Shown: in pieces, positions 6,267 through 7,349 of the stretch
Numbering within the stretch: the stretch's first letter is position 1
How the letters are laid out: each line of letters opens with the position of its first letter
DNA from: an uncultured Eubacteriales bacterium
GTDB taxonomy: Bacteria; Bacillota; Clostridia; Lachnospirales; Lachnospiraceae
Direction: 5' to 3'
Assembly (NCBI GenBank): GCA_900313765.1
Contig: OMSN01000043.1
Location: 1 to 7,349 of the forward strand
Length of the DNA: 7,349 nucleotides
Made by a program: the position numbers and the translations under genes
Notes under the pieces: generated by a model
Seen by the model: only the letters and a program-made list of their open reading frames with translations
What the model was told of the DNA's origin: nothing
Databases searched by the model: none

Positions 6267-7113
6267 GTATTCCTATCGCGATGCAGTAAAAGGCAAAATA
6301 TTTCATTTTTCTCTTTTTTACGAGATTGCCGATCGTCCGGATCGCGAAATATCCGCAGACTGCAGCAGCAGCCATTCCTGCCAGGTAATTGCCCATCATG
6401 GAGGCACTGATACCTTCCGACGCAATGTCGCCCAGTTCCAGGACAGCTGCTCCCAGGATCGCCGGGATCGAGAGGATAAATGAATACTTCACGGCAAATC
6501 TGCGCTCAAAACCGCAGAATGTGCAGGCTGCAATGGTCGATCCTGACCTTGACAGTCCGGGAAGTGTCGCAAACCCCTGCGCGATGCCTACCAGGACGCC
6601 TTCCCCCCAGGAAACATCCTTCGGAATCTTCCAGCAATTGTCCACCTGGTCAGAAAGGAGCAGCAGGACAGCTGTGATCAGAAGGCAGATACCCGGAACA
6701 AGCAGCGTGCCGGAAGCATCTTCGATCAACTTTCTGCCAAAATATCCCATCAGTCCGGTCGGAATTGTTGAGACCAATATCAGAAGGACAAACTTCCTGT
6801 AATTGGTCCGGATGATCCTTCTGTACTTCTTCGGCTCTCCCGTATTGTTTCTGGAGAAGAGCGTCTTCAGATTAGAGAAGATATCCGCAAGCATTCGCAG
6901 CGCTTCCACAATCAGTTTACAGATGTCTTTCCAGTAGACCAGGAAAACTACAAGAAGGGTCCCGACATGAAGCATAACATCAAAGGTTACAGTACTTCCG
7001 GTATCAATATGGAATACATTCTGCAGGATCGCCAGATGTCCGGAACTGGATACCGGCAGAAATTCTGTCAGACCCTGAACGATTCCGAGAAAAATTGCCT
7101 GTAAGATGGACAT
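6238..7113 (-). CDS. uppP: Undecaprenyl-diphosphatase UppP (BacA)
   Basis: The 291-residue integral membrane enzyme removes one phosphate from undecaprenyl pyrophosphate, regenerating the C55 lipid carrier for peptidoglycan and other wall polymers; high levels confer bacitracin resistance. Both family signatures are intact. The first is QGLTEFLPVSSSGHL (13-27), with the (E/Q)xxxE pair Gln13-Glu17 and His26. The second is PGLSRSGST (185-193), with the catalytic-site Arg189. The two lie in re-entrant loops of an inverted-repeat fold. Hydrophobic helices occur at about 46-60, 108-124, 134-154, 208-228, 238-260 and 271-290. A basic cytoplasmic loop (about 75-107) makes it slightly longer than the E. 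coli protein of roughly 270 residues. The start at 7113 gives the usual family N-terminus; its AAAGGA ribosome binding site is 11 nt away, rather far. No clear promoter or terminator flanks it. Confidence 0.95.
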   Translation of the reverse strand: MSILQAIFLGIVQGLTEFLPVSSSGHLAILQNVFHIDTGSTVTFDVMLHVGTLLVVFLVYWKDICKLIVEALRMLADIFSNLKTLFSRNNTGEPKKYRRIIRTNYRKFVLLILVSTIPTGLMGYFGRKLIEDASGTLLVPGICLLITAVLLLLSDQVDNCWKIPKDVSWGEGVLVGIAQGFATLPGLSRSGSTIAACTFCGFERRFAVKYSFILSIPAILGAAVLELGDIASEGISASMMGNYLAGMAAAAVCGYFAIRTIGNLVKKRKMKYFAFYCIAIGILAIVGNFFL

Positions 7114-7140
7114 GGTAACAGGTTTCCTTTCGCAACAGAA

Positions 7141-7158
7141 GAACGCCGCTAAGGCGTC
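7141..7158 (-). terminator. Weak terminator-like hairpin between the right-edge gene and uppP
   Basis: On the minus strand GGACGCC (7152-7158) pairs with GGCGTTC (7141-7147), 7 bp including one G-U, around a 5-nt loop TTAGC. It is followed by TTCTGTT, a poor T-run. It lies 22 nt after the stop of the right-edge gene and just before the uppP ribosome binding site. It may end the upstream transcript partially or modulate uppP. No good promoter is visible between it and uppP. Confidence 0.45.
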
Positions 7159-7180
7159 CTTCCGTCTTCATTCATCGTGT

Positions 7181-7349
7181 TCAGTCTTCATTGTGAGGGT
7201 AGAGATGGAAATACTTATCTTTCATCTCCAGCACCATCTCTGTATAGGTTTCAAGGCATTCCTGCAGCCGGCCTTCCCTGATATCTGTGATACAGGGATC
7301 AATAAACCGCTCCCACAGATCATCATAGATGACCCTGCAGTCACTGCGG
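7181..7349 (-). CDS. Unrecognised protein, C-terminal 55 residues only
   Basis: An open frame enters from the right edge and stops at TGA 7181-7183. The 55 visible residues have coding-like composition and look helical and acidic: LWERF, then an amphipathic stretch LQECLETYTEMVLEMKDKYF (29-48), ending HLYPHNED. There are no membrane segments, no recognisable catalytic motif and three scattered Cys (4, 19, 31) without a metal-binding pattern. I do not recognise the family. The gene lies about 68 bp upstream of uppP in the same direction, with a weak hairpin between, so co-transcription is possible. The other two minus-strand frames here contain stops, which supports this one. Confidence 0.65.
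   Translation of the reverse strand, partial: RSDCRVIYDDLWERFIDPCITDIREGRLQECLETYTEMVLEMKDKYFHLYPHNED

Noticed and set aside
5095..6483. Plus-strand frames of 160-190 codons opposite ftsK and uppP (5095-5583, 5556-6050, 5911-6483).
   Set aside because: They are shadows of the low-complexity ftsK linker and N-terminal region and of the uppP end, with no supporting ribosome binding sites or domains.
7164..7192. A 9-bp direct repeat, GTCTTCATT, at 7164-7172 and 7184-7192.
   Set aside because: It is only two short copies near a stop codon, with no insertion, target-site or operator context; probably chance.

Overview
The window is a compact stretch of bacterial core genome with every convincing gene on the minus strand. 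Base composition looks close to 50% GC. An electron-bifurcating NfnAB pair, Gram-positive style promoters and ribosome binding sites, and a FtsK/SpoIIIE with a long Lys/Ser-rich N-terminus all point to an anaerobic Firmicute of class Clostridia. A Lachnospiraceae-like organism is my best guess, but it is an inference from gene content and style, not from a marker gene.

In transcription order (right to left) the layout is as follows. An unrecognised gene ends at 7181 (C-terminus only), followed by a short hairpin. Next is uppP (undecaprenyl-diphosphatase, 7113-6238). A gap of about 140 bp follows, holding a 9-bp inverted repeat, overlapping alternative hairpins and a possible 54-codon small ORF. 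Then come ftsK (DNA translocase, 6095-3081), nfnA (3014-2118) and nfnB (2118-721), the last two overlapping by one base. A strong rho-independent terminator sits at about 656-692. After it come rlmH (23S rRNA methyltransferase, 638-144) and the first 43 codons of an unrecognised gene that starts 12 bp after rlmH and runs off the left edge.

Functionally these are housekeeping genes. UppP recycles the lipid carrier for cell wall synthesis, FtsK moves chromosomal DNA through the division septum, and RlmH modifies helix 69 of 23S rRNA. NfnAB couples ferredoxin, NADH and NADPH pools in anaerobic metabolism. The best regulatory signal is a near-consensus sigma-A promoter (TTGAAC, 17 bp, TATAAT) whose -35 box lies inside the last codons of ftsK. 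It gives nfnAB its own start, and the terminator after nfnB closes that unit.

I found no mobile element, CRISPR array, tRNA, rRNA or defence locus. The least explained part is the uppP-ftsK gap at 6096-6237. No gene-free stretch exceeds 300 bases.
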